Source: Leptoclinus maculatus
Lineage: Eukaryota; Chordata; Actinopteri; Perciformes; Stichaeidae
DNA: 64,000 nucleotides
Reading direction: 5' to 3'
NCBI GenBank assembly: GCA_032191485.1
Contig: JAVDOI010000135.1
Span: forward strand, 114,501 to 178,500
The notes under the pieces: generated by a model
The model's input: only the letters and a program-made list of their open reading frames with translations
Database searches by the model: none
Told to the model about the DNA's origin: nothing
Position numbers and translations under genes: made by a program
In this document: positions 60,501-64,000 of the stretch, piece by piece
How the letters are laid out: every line of letters starts with the position of its first letter
Numbering within the stretch: the stretch's first letter is position 1

Positions 60501-63393
60501 TGGCATACAAAGTAATCAGTGTTTTATCTCAGGATCTATTGGTGATCATATTTACTGATATGGAACCAGGACCAGTGTTTCCTTCACGTTTCCTATCTGC
60601 TGTGATGTAGGTCGGAGACCAAACACTGAATCTCGACACCACGACTCAGCTGCTTCACGGTGTGGAGCTCTCCAAGGACCAGACTGGAGTCACTGCCAAG
60701 ATACCTTCCTCCAACATGACAGTCTTTTTTGATGGCAACACCGCCCATGTGTCAGGTACAGAACCCTAGATCCTATCTGGACTGAGTTTCAGAGTAAAAG
60801 CTGTGCTTATTAGGGTCAAAGTTCATTATTTTTCTCTAATTGTCTCCTGACATCAAACAGGACCAATGGAAGCTGTAGAGGGTTTGTGTGGAAACCCCAC
60901 TGATCAGAGCCAGACCACCACCCTGAATGATGAGAAGAACATTGAGGATGGGTACGACTTAGTCTTAACTTGATGCACTGACTGATATTAATACATTTGT
61001 TATTCATGTCCTATCGGTTTCTAATGTAATGTGCTGTTTGTCGCCCCCTAGCTGCGACATTCAGCACAACGACACCGTCGACGGTACGATCAACTGCAAC
61101 CGCTCATCTGAACAGTAAGAAGTGACCCATCTAAACACTAAACACTCCCTTCACCCTTCAAACAGCACCGAGTCATCTGCATATACATTTCTATGTGACA
61201 CGACACTGTCATGTGACCAGGGATGGTTGTGGAAGGTAAACACTCATAACACTCATTCTTCCTCTCCGCACGGTTCAATCAGCTGTGATCTCCTGAGGCA
61301 GCCACCCTTCACTGCTTGTCACAACCACATTGACCCAGAGCCCTACGTAGCCGCCTGCAAAGACACTTTGTGCAAATACCCGGCGGTGGACGGTCTCAAC
61401 TGCCAGTTTATGGAGGCCTACGCCAAGTCCTGCAGCCTGAAAGACGACGTCACACTGGACGACTGGAGGTCAACGGTCAACTGCTGTAAGATCCTCGTTC
61501 ACTTTCTCTTATTCTGCTGCTTAGTGGATGTTTAAATTGAAGTGAGTCGAGTATAAAGAAGCAGATCAATTAAACACCCAGATGAAGTTACCTGAAAATA
61601 CTCCACTGCTCCAAGACCAGTGGAGGACTTGTGGAGACTACATCACTGACTTTGTTGACATGAACGATGTTATTGTTGTTCTTGGTTGATGTGAAAGTGA
61701 AGCTCATGTGTCTGTGTGTCTGTCTGTAGCTGCTGTCCCTCAGGCCTCCTGTCTGGACCAGTACTGCAGCGATCATGAGTTCTGCGGCGAGAAGCTCGGA
61801 GAAAGAAGCTGCTTGTGTCGGGCCTTGTTTGCCTCCAAGTACAAACCAACGAACGCTTTAGGTACAGTGCAATTTTACAGACTGCAGCAAGTGGAGACAT
61901 TTTTAATTTGTGCATTAATTTCTCTGCATTTTGAATTACTGCAACTGAAATTTGTTGCTTATATCGCACATTTTAAGTAACGTGCAAGAGGAGGGCAAAT
62001 AAAGCCAAAGACAGAGAACATGTAACTCAAAAAGCACCTGCTGATACATCTGAAACATGCTAATCGATCCTTATGTGGTGATATTTTACATGATTGTGCT
62101 GTTGGGTGTCCAGGTGAGCCGACAGTCTGCACAGAGAACTCTGCCACTGTTAGTCTGGCTGGATGTCTGCTGCAGGACAAAGGCATCGACTACTCCGTCC
62201 TTCACCTCAATGACCCCAACTGCAAAGGCCACATGGACAACCAGACCCACATGGTGACCTTCAGCTTCGACAGCAGCAACAGCTGTGGGACCGAGGTTTC
62301 GGTGGGTTCCCTCCTCTAGTTTGTTGCTCTCAACAAGAGTAGAGAAACATGCTGTTTTTGCTCATCACTCCCAGCTCACACACAAACAGCTGAACAAGTT
62401 TTCTCTCTGATTGATGTAAGAGGAGAGACAATGCCTTGTGTTTCTGTCTCAATCTAGATGAACAACAGCCACATCCTCCACAAGAACACCATCATGACGA
62501 GGAACAGCTCAGAGAACGGAGTCATCACCCGCCACGACCAAGTATATATCGACTTCTCCTGCCTCTACACAAAGCCAGACATCAAGAGTGTGTCCTTCAG
62601 GATCAAAGACAGGTGAGTGGAGGGCGGCTGAGCTTCACCTGCTTGTTGATGTGCAGCTTGTTGTAGTTTGACACAGCTGAACTGTGTGTGTGTGTGTGTG
62701 TGTGTGTGCTCTGCAGCTCTGTGGTCCAGCACATTGTATCTGGAGTTTGGAACTACACTCTGATGATGAGCGCCTACACCGACGCCAGCCGCATGCACCT
62801 CGTCGGGCCGAGCACTGACATCCGGCTGAACCAGAAGGTCTGGGTGGAGCTGAAGACGGAGGGGCTGGACGGCAACATGGTGGCCATAGTGACCGACTCC
62901 TGCTGGACATCCGACCAGCCGTCCCCTGATGGCGGTCTGCGATACGACCTCATCATTGACGGGTGAGAAAGAACTCTTTGTTGGCGGCTTTTAAGAATCA
63001 ACTGCTGATGAACTCATCGTGTCCGTTTCCCTGTTTCTGAGCAGATGCCCGAACTCAGCTCACCAGACGGTGAAGGTGAAGGGAAACGGACTGGGAACCT
63101 CCAACTTCTTCTCTTTCAACATGTTCGAGTTCTCTGGGGGAGAACGTGAAGGCTACCTGCACTGCAAACTGGAGCTGTGCCGCAAGCAGGACCAATGTGC
63201 TCCGGTAAGCAGGAGTGGATGAAATACTGCTGTACTATATAATATAAGTGTTGCTCTTTGTAAAGTCTAACATCTGACCGTCCTCTCTGTGTTACAGACC
63301 TGCGGCGGTGGCGGCAAAAGGAAGCGCAGATCTTCCAGGTCTAAAGCTGCAGATGGAAACCCAGCACTCATCTCTATGGCCTGGAGCAATTAG
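54544..63393 (+). CDS. secreted VWD-C8-ZP glycoprotein, alpha-tectorin-like, copy B (17 coding exons)
   Basis: A complete second gene, every exon exactly 25576 bp after its partner: 54544-54577, 55063-55181, 56764-56994, 57142-57222, 59181-59286, 59432-59561, 60060-60300, 60611-60755, 60861-60951, 61052-61114, 61283-61485, 61730-61861, 62114-62301, 62458-62612, 62717-62962, 63045-63204, 63298-63393. It encodes 806 residues with no stop or splice-site loss. Differences I found from copy A: T165L and V179I in the N-terminal region (exon 5), T582S in the ZP module (exon 13), and two silent changes. Domain order, signal peptide and the basic KRKRRS tail are the same, so the same function is expected. 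It may be a recent paralogue or the second allele placed in tandem by the assembly. Confidence 0.87.
57507..58873 (+). mobile_element. non-autonomous hAT element in intron 4, copy B
   Basis: Duplicate of 31931-33297 with the same 8-bp AGTTAGTA flanks and the same zinc-finger relic, so the insertion predates the duplication. Confidence 0.85.
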
Positions 63394-63915
63394 ATGAAGA
63401 CCGCCCCCCCTTTTGATCAATGACATGGAATGAACGAATTGAACTTGTTTCTAATTAATGATTTACTCTTTTATGTCAGAGGTGATTTGATTATAGGAGG
63501 ATTTGGTATTTGGTATTTGAAAGTATAAACCATGAGTCATCACAGTTTTTATCTGCCTGTCTTCCTGATTTAAGCTTCGTCACAATAAGAAGCCTGAACT
63601 CTCACTGCTTGTCACATTCAGATTCAACTTTATTGTCATTGCAGAGTACAAGTACTAGGACAACGAAATGCAGTTTTAGCATCTAACCAGAAGTGCAAAA
63701 AGAAGCAGTAAAAGTTCAAATCTTGTGAAAGATTGTTTGACCTTATCGTTAATGTGAAACAATGCTGGCAGATATCGTCGTCATCTGATCCACCTGAGAG
63801 GATGGCATATGTTATTTCTGCAGTAATACAATGATTCGTGCAGATTATCATGAGATTTAAAATAGAATATAATCTTTGGTGAAATATTAGAAATGAAGTG
63901 TGAGTGAAGAACAAC

Positions 63916-63921
63916 AATAAA
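63916..63921 (+). terminator. polyadenylation signal, VWD-C8-ZP copy B
   Basis: AATAAA at the same position after the stop as in copy A. Confidence 0.45.
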
Positions 63922-64000
63922 AAGGGTTTAGAGGGTTTTATTCATGCACTACTTCCTGGTACTGTGGGTTCTTTTAAAATATATATCATGTGTTCTTTAA

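Overview
The window is nuclear DNA of a ray-finned fish, very probably a percomorph-like teleost. Genes are split by GT/AG introns. The TRIM genes are tandem fish-type copies with an untranslated first exon. The DNA is rich in microsatellites, hAT-type elements, a tRNA-derived SINE and solo LTRs. Nothing points to a bacterial or viral genome.

Layout. Positions 1-9800 hold a tandem TRIM cluster: the 3' UTR of an upstream paralogue (about 100-348), a complete RING/B-box/coiled-coil/PRY-SPRY gene with an interferon-type promoter element (promoter near 1094, coding 3338-4981), and a second copy (8296-9792) that has lost most of its B-boxes. Between them lie a SINE and a decayed ZBED1-like hAT transposase in which a 69-bp segment has expanded to 11 in-frame copies. 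Positions 12023-20319 hold a complete 14-exon dld gene (mitochondrial dihydrolipoamide dehydrogenase, 509 codons, all splice phases checked) behind a CRE + NRF1 promoter. Its introns carry very large simple repeats. Positions 20500-28200 are repeats, including a 2.5-kb tandem unit with a solo LTR. Positions 28968-37817 hold a 17-exon gene for a secreted 806-residue VWD-C8-ZP (alpha-tectorin-like) glycoprotein.

From about 43880 the window repeats itself. A second copy of the stretch that starts in the dld intron-12 satellite (last two dld exons, 2.5-kb repeats, whole VWD-C8-ZP gene) runs to the end of the window, about 25.6-26.0 kb downstream of the first. The two tectorin-like genes differ by only three residues. 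The second dld piece is a 3' fragment of two exons. The single-copy spacer (38425-43876) holds an LTR-like element, a collapsed piggyBac relic, a non-autonomous hAT element and long GT repeats.

I see no new multi-gene system. The most notable items are the 26-kb duplication bounded by a 15-bp satellite (real or an uncollapsed haplotype), the B-box-deleted TRIM with a new hydrophobic segment, and the in-frame 69-bp expansion inside a transposase relic.
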